Positions 8,869 to 18,512 of a stretch of DNA of 64,000 nt are shown piece after piece. The stretch comes from CAWHJB01 sp963698715. GTDB taxonomy: Bacteria; Chloroflexota; Anaerolineae; Anaerolineales; UBA4823. The translations under genes and the position numbers were made by a program. The stretch's first letter is position 1. Every line of letters starts with the position of its first letter. The DNA lies in the NCBI GenBank assembly GCA_963698715.1, contig CAVORW010000004.1:744001-808000 (forward strand), written 5' to 3'. The notes below the pieces were generated by a model, which searched no databases, was not told the DNA's origin, and worked only from the letters and a program-made list of their open reading frames with translations.

Positions 8869-9738
8869 TCAATCCACCTCTATCTGCACATACTTGCTTT
8901 GCTTTTGCCCCAAAATTCCAGCAAGCAGGTGATATGTGGCATACAGTTCTAGGGCAAATGGCAAGTAACCGCCATATCCCAATAACGGCATCTCAAAGAT
9001 ATGGCAGCAATTTGCCCATGGAATGTGATAGATCCATTTAGGAAAGGCGAAGTAATTCCACATTTCCCAGAAAAAGGCAGTGATCAACACTCCAATCCAC
9101 AGGGCCAGAATCGGGCGCCAGTTTCCATTGCGGGTGTTTTCTGCCAGAGACCGGTTGCCCAACCAGATATTAATCGGTTCAAGAATAAAATAAATCGAAA
9201 TCCAGCAAAAAGGGAAGAACAGTTTGGGCCAGGCCCACATCAGGGCAAACATGATCCACCCGGCTAAAAAGAACAGGCGGGTGGTACGCAGATCGGGGCG
9301 TATCACCGGCCCGCGACCTAGGCGTTGAAGGAATCCAAACGTGCTTACCAACTCTGCAGTTCCGAAGACGGCCGGAATCACAGTCGTAAAACTAAAGGTC
9401 GCCCAGACAAAGAACTCAAAAGGATGAAAAAGCTCAGAGCCAGTATATTCCCAATTCTGCAAGCGCCAGTTGATCGCCTCGAACAGCCACCAAACTGGGG
9501 CCGAAACCACGAACAGTCCGATGTATTTTTGCCAGCTACGGGTGTACAGCGAGGTCCCCTTGCGCATGTAAACCAGGGCATCCACGGTCAAGCAGTAACC
9601 TAACCAGAGTGGAAAAAAACCCCAATGGGTGCGCGGTCCGGTCAGCGCCCAGTTCAGGGGCCAGAAGATCGTGATCAGCCCTATTCCCAGCCACCCGTGG
9701 CTCAAAAAATGATTCTGTCTTGGCGAAATATTTTCCAT
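8869..9738 (-). CDS. Multi-pass membrane protein, unknown function
   Basis: 289 residues, very rich in Trp and Phe, with about seven or eight predicted membrane segments (starting near residue 18, then 42, 72, 105, 150, 180, 213 and 260). I recognise no catalytic motif. Conserved-looking loops include R-K-G-T-S-L near 58 and W-E-M-W-N-Y near 223. It lies 12 bases downstream of the methylmalonyl-CoA epimerase gene on the same strand and may share its transcript. The role is unknown. Confidence 0.65.
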   Translation of the reverse strand: MENISPRQNHFLSHGWLGIGLITIFWPLNWALTGPRTHWGFFPLWLGYCLTVDALVYMRKGTSLYTRSWQKYIGLFVVSAPVWWLFEAINWRLQNWEYTGSELFHPFEFFVWATFSFTTVIPAVFGTAELVSTFGFLQRLGRGPVIRPDLRTTRLFFLAGWIMFALMWAWPKLFFPFCWISIYFILEPINIWLGNRSLAENTRNGNWRPILALWIGVLITAFFWEMWNYFAFPKWIYHIPWANCCHIFEMPLLGYGGYLPFALELYATYHLLAGILGQKQSKYVQIEVD

Positions 9739-9750
9739 CTGGCGCCCCCG

Positions 9751-10164
9751 TCAGTCAGAATTCAGCTCATATAATTCAACCATCACGCCATGAGCGCTTT
9801 TCGGATGCACAAATGCATATTTACGCCCATCAGATCCGATCTTCGGCTCGTCATTGATCATCTGAATGCCCTTCCCTTTTAGCTGGGCCAACATGCCAGC
9901 AATGTCGTCCACTTCGAGGCAAATATGGTGCATGCCCGGCCCGCGCTTATCCAGGTAGCGGGCCAATCCGGAATCCTCCGTAGTTGGCTTGACCAGCTCG
10001 ATCTCGCTCTCTCCGGTCGGGAGAAAAGCAATAATCGCCTGCTCGCCGGGCACATCCTGCGTGTGAGTCAGCTTTAAACCCAGGGCATCCTGCCAGAAAT
10101 TGATGGTGGCATCCAAATCATCGACCAGAATAGCAATGTGGTTGATTTTCTTTACAACAGGCAT
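9751..10164 (-). CDS. mce: Methylmalonyl-CoA epimerase
   Basis: 137 residues, a single glyoxalase/VOC-fold protein of normal epimerase length. It begins with the sequence K-K-I-N-H-I-A-I-L-V-D-D-L, which carries the first metal His. It contains P-G-M-H-H-I-C-L-E-V with the second His and ends with G-V-M-V-E-L-Y-E-L, which carries the metal Glu. The enzyme interconverts the 2S and 2R epimers of methylmalonyl-CoA. It is adjacent to the mutase large subunit on the same strand (83 bases apart), matching propionate/methylmalonyl-CoA metabolism. Confidence 0.92.
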   Translation of the reverse strand: MPVVKKINHIAILVDDLDATINFWQDALGLKLTHTQDVPGEQAIIAFLPTGESEIELVKPTTEDSGLARYLDKRGPGMHHICLEVDDIAGMLAQLKGKGIQMINDEPKIGSDGRKYAFVHPKSAHGVMVELYELNSD

Positions 10165-10246
10165 ACTGCCTCCACTTTAGAAAAATCGGACCTGCACAGG
10201 CTCGTATAAATACAATGGCCAATACTTGAAAGTCCCACACGAAACT

Positions 10247-11902
10247 CTACAGCCAGGTCGGTGATTGGTACTCACCCCACAGACCGCGCAGCAGGTGGCA
10301 GATTTCTCCCAGCGTGATATCGTTTTCCACACAGGCGATAAAAACCGGCATAAGATTTTCCGTGCTTCGGGCAGCTGTATCCAACCAGCCCAGCAGTTCG
10401 TTGGTCCGCGCCGCATCCCGGCGGAGGCGCAAATCTGCCAGCTGAGTGCGCTGAGCTTGTTCGATTGCCGGATCTACCTTCAAGCGTTCAAGCTCCATCC
10501 GCTCATCGATCGGGAAGGCATTAACGCCCACCACGATCTCTTCGCCCCGTTCGACAGCTTGCTGGAAGCGATAAGCTGCCTCCTGGATCTCCGCCTGGAT
10601 GTAGCCTTCTTCAATCGCTTTGAGGGCCCCGCCCATCTCATGGATCCGATCAAGATATACCTGAGCCCGCTTCTCGATCTCATCCGTCAGGCCTTCAATT
10701 AAATAGGAACCTGCCAGCGGGTCGACGCTGTCAGCCACGCCCGACTCATAAGCAATGACCTGCTGGGTGCGCAGCGCTACCCGAACGGCTTTTTCAGTCG
10801 GCAGCCACAGAGCCTCGTCCATGCTGTTGGTATGCAGCGACTGGGTGCCGCCCATCACGGCTGCCAGGGCTTGGATGGCAACCCGGATGACATTGTTCTC
10901 CGGCTGCTGGGCCGTCAGGGTCGAGCCGGCCGTCTGGGTGTGAAAACGCAGCATCCACGAGCGCGGATCTTTAGCCCCAAAGCGCTCGCGCATGATGCGA
11001 GCCCACATCCGGCGGGCAGCCCGAAACTTGGCCACCTCTTCCAGAAAGTTGTTGTGGGCGTTGAAAAAGAAAGATAGCTGGCTGGCAAAACTGTCCACGT
11101 CCAGTCCGGCTTTGATAGCCGCTTCCACGTAGGCGATGCCATCCGCCAGGGTGAAGGCCACTTCCTGGTCGGCCGTGGAGCCCGCTTCGCGAATGTGATA
11201 GCCAGAAATGCTGATCGTGTTCCAGCGTGGCACCTCGGCCTGGCAGTAGCTGAACACATCGGTGATCAGGCGCATTGAAGGCCCCGGCGGAAAGATATAG
11301 GTACCTCGGGCAATATACTCTTTGAGAATATCGTTCTGGATCGTTCCCCGCAGGCGATCAGGCTCTACACCCTGCTGTTTACCTACAGCGATGTACATGG
11401 CCAGCAAGATCGAGGCCGGCGCGTTGATCGTCATGCTGGTCGAGACCTTATCGAGCGGGATCTCCCGGAACAGAGTTGCCATATCGTCTCGGGAGGAGAT
11501 CGAAACGCCTACTTTACCGACCTCGCCGGCTGCGATCGGATCGTCGGCGTCATAACCGATCTGAGTCGGCAAATCGAAGGCCACTGACAGGCCCGTCTGT
11601 CCCTGTTCGAGCAGGTAGCGGTAGCGGCGGTTGGATTCTTCGGCGGTGGCATAGCCAGCATACTGCCGCATGGTCCAAAACCGGCCGCGATACATGGTGG
11701 GCTGGACCCCGCGCGTGAAAGGGTACTCGCCCGGAAAACCTAATTTTTCCATGTAATTGGGATCAGGATCTTCCGGCAGCGGCAGGCGCGGCAGCGGGAT
11801 GCCGGAAAGGGTGTTGAATGCGCTTTTTCGTTCCGCGAAGCGCTTGAGGGTGGGGTTAAGGGTTTCCTCTCCCCAACGTTTCTTTTCAGAGTCCAGAGTC
11901 AT
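10247..11902 (-). CDS. Methylmalonyl-CoA mutase, large (catalytic) subunit without B12 domain
   Basis: 551 residues. This is the TIM-barrel half of the mutase. It contains the signature R-G-V-Q-P-T-M-Y-R-G-R-F-W-T-M-R-Q-Y-A-G-Y, then A-E-E-S-N-R-R-Y and F-D-L-P-T-Q-I-G. Near 320 it has T-Q-T-A-G-S-T-L-T-A-Q-Q-P-E-N-N, and then G-G-T-Q-S-L-H-T-N-S-M-D-E-A. The cobalamin-binding D-x-H-x-x-G domain of single-chain enzymes is absent, so this is the two-subunit type and the small B12 subunit should be encoded elsewhere. Together with the adjacent epimerase it links propionyl-CoA and succinyl-CoA. A related acyl-CoA mutase (isobutyryl- or ethylmalonyl-type) cannot be fully excluded. Confidence 0.88.
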   Translation of the reverse strand: MTLDSEKKRWGEETLNPTLKRFAERKSAFNTLSGIPLPRLPLPEDPDPNYMEKLGFPGEYPFTRGVQPTMYRGRFWTMRQYAGYATAEESNRRYRYLLEQGQTGLSVAFDLPTQIGYDADDPIAAGEVGKVGVSISSRDDMATLFREIPLDKVSTSMTINAPASILLAMYIAVGKQQGVEPDRLRGTIQNDILKEYIARGTYIFPPGPSMRLITDVFSYCQAEVPRWNTISISGYHIREAGSTADQEVAFTLADGIAYVEAAIKAGLDVDSFASQLSFFFNAHNNFLEEVAKFRAARRMWARIMRERFGAKDPRSWMLRFHTQTAGSTLTAQQPENNVIRVAIQALAAVMGGTQSLHTNSMDEALWLPTEKAVRVALRTQQVIAYESGVADSVDPLAGSYLIEGLTDEIEKRAQVYLDRIHEMGGALKAIEEGYIQAEIQEAAYRFQQAVERGEEIVVGVNAFPIDERMELERLKVDPAIEQAQRTQLADLRLRRDAARTNELLGWLDTAARSTENLMPVFIACVENDITLGEICHLLRGLWGEYQSPTWL

Positions 11903-12076
11903 CGTTCGCCTCGGTTGTCCAGCGTTGGTTTTGATGTATATTGCCCCCGAGTATACCTTAACTGAGACGGACCATACCAGCGCGATTCCTTGCCTCTCTG
12001 GAAAATACTGTGGTGGTGATTTATGGAGGAGTTACGATCCGAGCAACCAGCCCATTTCCTGACAGGTTCCATGGGC

Positions 12077-12082
12077 TATAAT
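12077..12082 (+). promoter_or_regulatory. Possible -10 element before the DUF1786 gene
   Basis: TATAAT followed by ACG lies 117 bases before the ATG at 12199. No convincing -35 hexamer stands at 16-18 bases. The stretch 11903-12198 holds nothing else that I recognise. Confidence 0.3.
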
Positions 12083-12198
12083 ACGAGGGTATCCAGGAGT
12101 ATAGCTCCAACCATGTCGGTTTTTATCACAAATAGACTGCTGCACCTAGCCGTGTATTGTACGGCCGCTCGCAGTGACAGTTCCTTAGAGGGATTCTG

Positions 12199-13362
12199 AT
12201 GCAAATTTTAACCGTAGACGTGGGTACCGGCACGCAGGATATCTTCCTTTACGACTCGCGGGTAGACCTGGAGAACGGCTTAAAGCTAATTGTGCCCTCC
12301 CCAACCATGATCGTTCGCCGCCAGATCCAGGAGGCCACCCGGCGCGGCGAACCGCTGCTGTTGACTGGCTTAATCATGGGCGGTGGCCCTTGCGCCTGGG
12401 CAGCCGAAGATCACGCCAAGGCCGGCCTGCCGGTTTTTGCGACACCGGAAGCGGCTCGCACTTTCAACGACGATCTGGATATGGTCCGGGCTTCCGGGAT
12501 TCAGGTTGTCAGCCAGGACGAGGCCGCTCGCTTACCTGCTTCTGTCCACAGGCTGGTGCTGCGTGATTTTGACTTTGATGCGATCAGCCGGGCGCTGGGT
12601 CAGTTCGGGGTCTCACTCGACCACCTGGCAGCCGTTGCCATCGCCGTATTCGATCACGGCGATGCACCGCCCGATGTTTCCGACCGCCAGTTTCGATTTG
12701 ATTACCTGGATGATCGCATTCGCCAACAGAATCGCCTGAGCGCCTTTGCATATCGTTCCGACCAGATCCCGCCAATTATGACCCGCCTGCAGGCTGCGGC
12801 CGATTCGGCTAACCACACCCCCAGCCCGCTGCTGGATGGCTTGCCGATGGTCATCATGGACACGGCCCCGGCAGCCGTGCTGGGGGCCACTTATGACGAT
12901 CAGGTCGCCGCCCGTGAGCGCAATCTGATCGCCAACGTGGGAAATTTCCACACCCTGGCTTTCCGGCTCGGCGCGCAGGGCATTGAAGGCGTCTTTGAGC
13001 ACCACACCGGCTTGATCGACCTCCCCAAATTAGAAAACCTGCTGCGACACTTAGCTAACGGCAGCCTGACCCATGCCCAGGTATTTGGGGACCATGGCCA
13101 CGGCGCATTGGTATATGATTTAAACCCTTTGAATCTTGATCTGGGCGATTTTGGGGTGGCGGTCACTGGGCCCCGGCGCAATCTCATGCGCTTCTCCAGC
13201 CTGCGGCCCCATTTTGCCGTCCCGTTCGGCGACATGATGATCGCCGGCTGCTTTGGTCTGCTCAGCGCGGTTGCAGACGTATTACCTGAGTTGAGCCAAC
13301 CGATTCAGGCCTCCCTGGCAGGGGCCGGCGGCAGCGGCACGCCGCCCTGGGAATTGGACTGA
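12199..13362 (+). CDS. DUF1786-family protein (actin/ASKHA-like ATP-binding fold)
   Basis: 387 residues. The N-terminus I-L-T-V-D-V-G-T-G-T-Q-D resembles the phosphate-1 motif of the sugar-kinase/actin superfamily. The central part contains G-L-I-M-G-G-G-P-C, typical of DUF1786 proteins as remembered. A second glycine-rich turn A-N-V-G-N-F-H-T lies near residue 245. The family is uncharacterised; some members occur near radical-SAM genes, but no such partner is adjacent here. It appears to be a single-gene unit between the mutase (divergent) and htpG. Confidence 0.7.
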   Translation: MQILTVDVGTGTQDIFLYDSRVDLENGLKLIVPSPTMIVRRQIQEATRRGEPLLLTGLIMGGGPCAWAAEDHAKAGLPVFATPEAARTFNDDLDMVRASGIQVVSQDEAARLPASVHRLVLRDFDFDAISRALGQFGVSLDHLAAVAIAVFDHGDAPPDVSDRQFRFDYLDDRIRQQNRLSAFAYRSDQIPPIMTRLQAAADSANHTPSPLLDGLPMVIMDTAPAAVLGATYDDQVAARERNLIANVGNFHTLAFRLGAQGIEGVFEHHTGLIDLPKLENLLRHLANGSLTHAQVFGDHGHGALVYDLNPLNLDLGDFGVAVTGPRRNLMRFSSLRPHFAVPFGDMMIAGCFGLLSAVADVLPELSQPIQASLAGAGGSGTPPWELD

Positions 13363-13505
13363 ACGGCTGCTTTCTTACGCGATTCTTACACGCATGCGGT
13401 ATATAAAATAGGGCAAGGGCTTACCCCCTGCTGAAATTTCCCGGTATGGCCTGGAGGTAAAGCCTAGCCGTGCCAAAACAACCTATTAATGATAAGGAAG
13501 ATGCT

Positions 13506-15383
13506 ATGAGCAGTAACCCCCAGACTACCCAACCCATAGAGTCGCAGCCTATTGCCTTTAAAGCCGAAACCCGCCAGCTTTTAGACATTCTGATTCACTC
13601 GTTGTACACCGAAAGAGAGATTTTCTTGCGCGAGTTGATTTCGAATGCTTCCGATGCTCTCACGCGAATGGACTTTGAGATCCTGACCAATCGGGAAGTG
13701 CTCGACCCGGACGCCGCGCTGTCCATCCGGATCGTTCCGGACCCCGAGGCCCATACCCTCACCATCAGTGATACTGGCGTCGGCATGACTGCCGAAGAGC
13801 TGGCCGAAAACCTGGGAACCATAGCTCACTCAGGGGCCCGCAGCTTTATGAAGGCCATTAAAGAATCAGGGCAAAAACCGTCCGACCTGATCGGCCAATT
13901 CGGGGTCGGTTTTTACTCGGCTTTTATGGTCGCCGAATGGATCCAGGTCACATCTCGTTCGTTCCAGACTGAGGCTGAAGCGGCAGGCTGGCATTCCACT
14001 GGCGCCGACACTTTCACCCTCGAGCCAGCTGAAAAAACCAGCCGCGGCACCACGGTCACCATCAAACTGAAGCAGGAAGCGGAAGAATTTCTCACCGAAA
14101 ATCGCTTGAAAGAGATTGTACGCCGGCACTCGGATTTTATTCCCTTCCCGATCTATGTCGGCCAGGATGAAGAGCAGACCAACCGGCAAACCGCCCTCTG
14201 GCGCCAGTCACCACGCGAGGTGGAAGAAAAATCCTATCAGGATTTTTACCAACAGCTGACCTTGGACTTTACACCCCCACTTGCCAATGCCCATATGGTG
14301 GTTGATGCGCCAGTCCAAATGTATGCGCTGCTTTACATTCCCAACGACCCCGAACGAAGCATGTTTTCTTTGCGCAAGGAAGACGGACTTAAACTCTTCG
14401 CTCGCAAAGTATTGATCCAGGAGTACAACAAAGCTCTGCTTCCGGAATACCTGGGCTTCGTACAGGGCGTAGTTGACTCGGAAGACCTGCCGCTCAATGT
14501 GTCGCGCGAATCGGTCCAATCCAACCGGATTATGGGCCAGTTGAAGAAACTGGTTACATCGAAAGTGATCGATACCCTTAAAAAGCTGGCCCTGGATGAT
14601 CCGGGGAAGTACGCCAGCTTCTGGAAAGCCTACGACCGCCACATCAAACAAGGCATCGCCATCGAGCAAAATGACCCCGAAATGCTATACCCGCTGCTGC
14701 GCTTCCGGACAAATCAACACACCGATAGCTGGACTGCCCTCGATGAATATGTTGAACGCATGCAGCCAGACCAGAAGAATATTTATTACCTGATGGGCAA
14801 CGATCAGCACTCCGTGCTGCAAAGCCCGCATCTGGACGTGGTGAAGCGGCATAACTATGAAGTATTGCTGTTGACTGATCCCGTAGATGCCTTCATGCTG
14901 GTGCGTTTGACCCAATATAAGGAAAAAACTTTGGCGAACGTCGCCAGCGCGGACCTGGAGCTGCCCGAATCTGACCAGACCGAGCTCGAGCAAGAAGAAA
15001 CTACCCTGCCGGAAGCTGTGAGCGCTTCTTTGATGGAGCGGTTTAAACAGCAGTTGGCTGAGCGGGTCAGCGATGTGCGCACGACCGACCGCCTGAGTGG
15101 GTCGCCAGCCCGTCTGGTTGACCCCGAGGGCTCCATGGGACAAGAGATGCAGCGGGTTTATCGCATGCTGAACCGTGACTTCGAGGTGCCCAAAAAGGTT
15201 CTGGAGTTGAACCCGCGCCACCCCATTCTGATTGGCCTGAGCCAGATGCCGGATGACAGCCCATTGGGTTCCATCTTCATCGAACAGATTTATGAAAACG
15301 CCTTACTGATCGAGGGGCTGCACCCTGACCCCGCCAGCATGATCGAGCGCATTCAGAAATTGATGGAAGCCGCTCTAGTATAA
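13506..15383 (+). CDS. htpG: HSP90-family chaperone HtpG
   Basis: 625 residues from ATG 13506, which follows AAGGAAG at a good distance. An upstream GTG at 13470 with GGAGG is possible and would add 12 residues. The GHKL ATPase domain shows H-S-L-Y-T-E-R-E-I-F-L-R-E-L-I-S-N-A-S-D-A, then D-T-G-V-G-M-T and G-Q-F-G-V-G-F-Y-S. The middle domain has N-V-S-R-E-S-V-Q, and the C-terminal dimerisation part is complete. It is a cytoplasmic ATP-dependent folding chaperone. No CIRCE element was found upstream. Confidence 0.96.
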   Translation: MSSNPQTTQPIESQPIAFKAETRQLLDILIHSLYTEREIFLRELISNASDALTRMDFEILTNREVLDPDAALSIRIVPDPEAHTLTISDTGVGMTAEELAENLGTIAHSGARSFMKAIKESGQKPSDLIGQFGVGFYSAFMVAEWIQVTSRSFQTEAEAAGWHSTGADTFTLEPAEKTSRGTTVTIKLKQEAEEFLTENRLKEIVRRHSDFIPFPIYVGQDEEQTNRQTALWRQSPREVEEKSYQDFYQQLTLDFTPPLANAHMVVDAPVQMYALLYIPNDPERSMFSLRKEDGLKLFARKVLIQEYNKALLPEYLGFVQGVVDSEDLPLNVSRESVQSNRIMGQLKKLVTSKVIDTLKKLALDDPGKYASFWKAYDRHIKQGIAIEQNDPEMLYPLLRFRTNQHTDSWTALDEYVERMQPDQKNIYYLMGNDQHSVLQSPHLDVVKRHNYEVLLLTDPVDAFMLVRLTQYKEKTLANVASADLELPESDQTELEQEETTLPEAVSASLMERFKQQLAERVSDVRTTDRLSGSPARLVDPEGSMGQEMQRVYRMLNRDFEVPKKVLELNPRHPILIGLSQMPDDSPLGSIFIEQIYENALLIEGLHPDPASMIERIQKLMEAALV

Positions 15384-15413
15384 TGGTGGGGGATCCACAC
15401 AACCGCGATGATT

Positions 15414-15459
15414 GGGTGTTAGGTTGGATGCGGGGAACGCCGCATCCAACCTAACACCC
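15414..15459. repeat. Intergenic hairpin with GGGTGT ends (copy b)
   Basis: A 20-bp perfect stem (15414-15433 with 15440-15459) surrounds a 6-nt loop. The ends are GGGTGTTAGG and CCTAACACCC. It starts 31 bases after the htpG stop codon and has no U-tract. The stem core is unrelated to copies a, c and g. Confidence 0.8.
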
Positions 15460-15521
15460 GAAAACCTTCCTGAAGGCAAAAGACCCTCTCAGAGACACGA
15501 CTTTTAAAGCGAGTTGGCTTG

Positions 15522-18221
15522 ATGAACCCTGGCGATCTGTATCTTCTCCAATCTGCTGTCTGGATCATCCTGCTCGTTTTACTTGTCAGCGTACTAGCGC
15601 TATTCCTGCTGGTTCGCTACTGGCAAAAAAACACCCAACATGATCTAAAACTGATCCGGTCAGAACTGCGCCGTTACCAGTCCTTACGGCGCGAGCTAGA
15701 CCTGGCGAGTCTGGGCTACTCGCCCGAAGACCCTGAGCCTTTTGGCCCACAGGTTGTGGAATTGGAGGAGCAGCTAATTCATTTAGACCAACAGCTCCAA
15801 ATCCTGGAAAAGCAGCAGGTGAGCATTCAGGAGAGCACCCGTTTCTCAGCTGTCTCCCGCTGGAATGCGATCCTCGGCGCGCCTTTCTTGTGGTTCAAGA
15901 TCCAGCAAGTCACCACAACCCAAAAGAGAAACCTTGCCGGCCTCCAGCCTCTGATATCAGCCGCGCATAATTCCCTTAAAAAGCTTGTGGGACTGCCCTG
16001 GGATATAGCCTTACAGGCCCGCCAGGTCAGAGAGCTTCAACGGCAGCTCACTAGCAAAATCGATGAGTTTCGCAACAACAAAGTTCATGGCGACAGTCTG
16101 GATGCCCTCTTGCAGCATCAAACCGAGCTTCAGGCTCTTCTCAATCAAATACCGGTTTATTTTTATCAAGCTGACCAGCAGGATGTCCTGGAAAAATCCA
16201 ACTCGCAAACCACCGCTCACGCCCACGCCATCCTGAACGATTCAGGCCCAAAATTGGAAGCGATGCTCCGCCGAATCGGCCATTGGGAGGTTCAATACAC
16301 AGACACAACCAGCAAAGTGGCCCAAATGCGCCAGGAGCTCGACCGGTTGGACCCGCTCCTAGAAAAACCGCCCGAGGGTTTGGACCTGGCTCCCATTCAA
16401 ACTCAGGTTAGCCAGCTCAAAATCATTGCCCAAAATTTGCAGGCAACTCTCTCACGACTCGAGATTGAAAGCATGCCAGCTGTCGCAGAAGAGGCCTCGA
16501 AAGTTCAACAGGCTGCCAGTGACAACTACCGCCAGTTAAAAAATCCGCGCCAGCATTACAATGCCCTGAACCAGATCCTATTAGATTTAGGGGATGGGTT
16601 AAGCATATTATCTGATCAATTTGCCGCCCTGGGTACCAGTTCCGTCCACCCAATAGCCTGGGGAGCCAGCCGGGATGCCCTGACAAAGATTAGCCGCAAC
16701 GCCGGCGTGATCGGCCCTGCCCAAAAAACGCGCCAGCCCCAACAATTAGAGCAGGACCTGGCCACTGCTAGCCAGCTCAACACAAGCCATAAAGATCTGG
16801 CAGCTAGTTGCCAGCAGCTGGCTGTCCGACACGCCGAGTTGATCAAGCTGCTGGAAAGCCCTGAGCTCAGCCAGGGCATGACCTGGGTCCAAAGCATTCA
16901 ATCCATGCTGGGCCGTATCAAAGGGTACGACCCTGGCAATTGGGCCCGCGCTGATGGCGTTGCAACTTTACCCAATGAATTGCAAAGCCTCTCCCAAAGC
17001 CTGCGCAAACTTGTCGGCGACCCCAAGACCCCCATCCCTGAAGCCGACCTGGCTCTGCGGCTGGACGAGACTCGCCAGCTATCCAGCCGGGTTCAAGAGC
17101 TGCGAGCTCGGGTAAATAATGTCCACAATCGCCTGGAACAAATCCAGCAGATTGAGCGCGACGCGGAACAAAATCTTGAAAGCGCCAGAGCGGCCCTGGC
17201 TCAGATTAACTTACTGGCACGCAGCAACACCTTCCTGGCGAGCTTGGCCACTCAGGAACTTTCTCGTTCCCAGCGCCAGATCGATCAGCTGACGGCCGAA
17301 CTCGCCCAGCACGAGCGCGGCCCGCTGGACAAAAAAGCCCGTTCAATTGCCGCCTTGCTGGACCGTATCACCCAAAATGGCAATCTCTGGGCTGCGCGCC
17401 TGGCAAAAGAAATCGAAGCCTTAAAACTGGCTCTGACTGGAAAACTGAATGCATTGCAGGCGATCGCCGATCTGGAAGACCCGATTGTGGCGGATACCCA
17501 GCGGCTGCAGGCGTCGATCAGGCAGTCGCCGGCCATCGACCAGGTTTACCCGCGCGACGATCTGCTTTTAGAGCTCAAACGGCGCAGCGATCAGTGGCAA
17601 ACTTGCATGGCGGCGATCCGGGCTTTGGAAGATGTGGAATCACCGGTGCTGGATAGTTACCATGACGCCGCTCAGTACAGGCAATATGCCCGGGAGCTGT
17701 TTGACAATATCCCCAGCGCCATGCGCGAGCAGCGTTCCTGGCCGCCGGCATCGCTTTCGATCAGCACTGAGCTGGCTGAATTCGACTTGATCGAGGCTCA
17801 ATGGAAAGCCCTCAAGGGGCATAAAGTCAAGGCAATCACTCTGGTAGCCCAACTCGGCGGCCTGTCGGCCCGCTACCAGACGGTAGCCGAGAAAACCCGT
17901 CAGGTTGCAGAGCGAATCGTCCAGGAACAGGAACGCGTTGAAGCCCTTGAGGCTGAGCTGGACCGCCTGAGCCAGCTATGGCAAGTGCAGTGGCAAGCCC
18001 ACCAGAGCAACCAGCCGGCCTCCGAGGAGATTCGCAAGCTCCTGGATCAGCAGGACAATGACCGGGAATTATTAATCCGGCAGTGTCGCCAGGGGACCAA
18101 GAATTACCAGCAGGCCATCCAGGCGCTTGAAGCCTTGCAGCGGCGCATTCGAATGGCCCAAATTGGGATAGATCCCAACCACGTAATTGATATCAATGGG
18201 CGTGTGATCCAATACCGGTAG
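15522..18221 (+). CDS. Membrane-anchored long coiled-coil protein
   Basis: About 899 residues; a TTG at 15519 directly precedes the ATG. One N-terminal membrane segment (about residues 10-32, rich in Ile, Leu and Val) is followed by a basic patch. More than 800 residues of Gln/Leu/Glu/Arg-rich heptad sequence then run almost without interruption. The plan is like EzrA or other SMC-like cytoplasmic spacers, but no Walker motif or named domain is visible. It would be tethered to the membrane with a very long cytoplasmic rod. The Q-Q-L and A-L-x-x-L patterns support coiled coil. It may be a cell-division or envelope structural protein, which is inference only. Confidence 0.75.
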   Translation: MNPGDLYLLQSAVWIILLVLLVSVLALFLLVRYWQKNTQHDLKLIRSELRRYQSLRRELDLASLGYSPEDPEPFGPQVVELEEQLIHLDQQLQILEKQQVSIQESTRFSAVSRWNAILGAPFLWFKIQQVTTTQKRNLAGLQPLISAAHNSLKKLVGLPWDIALQARQVRELQRQLTSKIDEFRNNKVHGDSLDALLQHQTELQALLNQIPVYFYQADQQDVLEKSNSQTTAHAHAILNDSGPKLEAMLRRIGHWEVQYTDTTSKVAQMRQELDRLDPLLEKPPEGLDLAPIQTQVSQLKIIAQNLQATLSRLEIESMPAVAEEASKVQQAASDNYRQLKNPRQHYNALNQILLDLGDGLSILSDQFAALGTSSVHPIAWGASRDALTKISRNAGVIGPAQKTRQPQQLEQDLATASQLNTSHKDLAASCQQLAVRHAELIKLLESPELSQGMTWVQSIQSMLGRIKGYDPGNWARADGVATLPNELQSLSQSLRKLVGDPKTPIPEADLALRLDETRQLSSRVQELRARVNNVHNRLEQIQQIERDAEQNLESARAALAQINLLARSNTFLASLATQELSRSQRQIDQLTAELAQHERGPLDKKARSIAALLDRITQNGNLWAARLAKEIEALKLALTGKLNALQAIADLEDPIVADTQRLQASIRQSPAIDQVYPRDDLLLELKRRSDQWQTCMAAIRALEDVESPVLDSYHDAAQYRQYARELFDNIPSAMREQRSWPPASLSISTELAEFDLIEAQWKALKGHKVKAITLVAQLGGLSARYQTVAEKTRQVAERIVQEQERVEALEAELDRLSQLWQVQWQAHQSNQPASEEIRKLLDQQDNDRELLIRQCRQGTKNYQQAIQALEALQRRIRMAQIGIDPNHVIDINGRVIQYR

Positions 18222-18230
18222 GAGAAAATA

Positions 18231-18277
18231 TTTGGGTGTGTGTGAATTGGCTTCGCTAATGTACACACACACCCAAA
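18231..18277. repeat. Intergenic hairpin with GGGTGT ends (copy c)
   Basis: A 14-bp perfect outer stem (TTTGGGTGTGTGTG at 18231-18244 with 18264-18277) surrounds a short inner stem, ATTGGC/GCTAAT with one G-U. It starts 10 bases after the coiled-coil gene stop. It precedes, and is separate from, the promoter of the riboswitch unit. Confidence 0.75.
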
Positions 18278-18317
18278 ACCTTGCTTATTAAAGCCGTAGA
18301 ACATGAGCGGTTCTGTC

Positions 18318-18346
18318 TTGACAATCAAAATTGCTGCGAGTACACT
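18318..18346 (+). promoter_or_regulatory. Sigma-70-type promoter of the riboswitch-ATPase unit
   Basis: A perfect TTGACA (18318-18323), exactly 17 bases of spacer, and TACACT (18341-18346) are present. Transcription would start near 18353, at the first base-paired element of the riboswitch. Confidence 0.8.
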
Positions 18347-18350
18347 TAAC

Positions 18351-18479
18351 GCTGGTTGGGGAGTAGCTACCTGCCCTTGCAGGACGAACCGCCGTCAAGA
18401 CGGAGATATTTCTCCCGGCGGTTTGTGCGCTAAATAGCGACCAGCGAGACCGCCACAAACCCGTTTGTGGTGGTTTTTT
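18351..18479 (+). ncRNA. yybP-ykoY (Mn2+) riboswitch with terminator platform
   Basis: The aptamer hallmarks are GGGGAGTAGC after the first stem strand GCTGGT, an internal CGTCAAGACGG loop strand, and the 3' element ACCAGCGAGACC, whose ACCAGC pairs with GCTGGT (P1). These match the yybP-ykoY family, which senses Mn2+ through the docked L1 and L3 loops. The aptamer spans about 18351-18450. The adjoining terminator begins within the last aptamer bases (18449), so aptamer folding and termination are mutually exclusive, as in transcriptional on-switches. The regulated gene is the P-type ATPase, a common partner of this class. Confidence 0.9.
18449..18479 (+). terminator. Intrinsic terminator of the riboswitch
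   Basis: A 12-bp stem (18449-18460 with 18463-18474, one G-U) is followed by five more T after the paired one. Its first arm overlaps the final GACC of the aptamer, which gives the on/off switch. Confidence 0.85.
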
Positions 18480-18512
18480 AATCTACTGCCACATAAACTG
18501 CAGAGGATAATA

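Noticed and set aside
18465..18512. Upstream ATG for the P-type ATPase
   Set aside because: It lies inside the riboswitch terminator stem; ATG 18513 has a ribosome site and the family-typical start.
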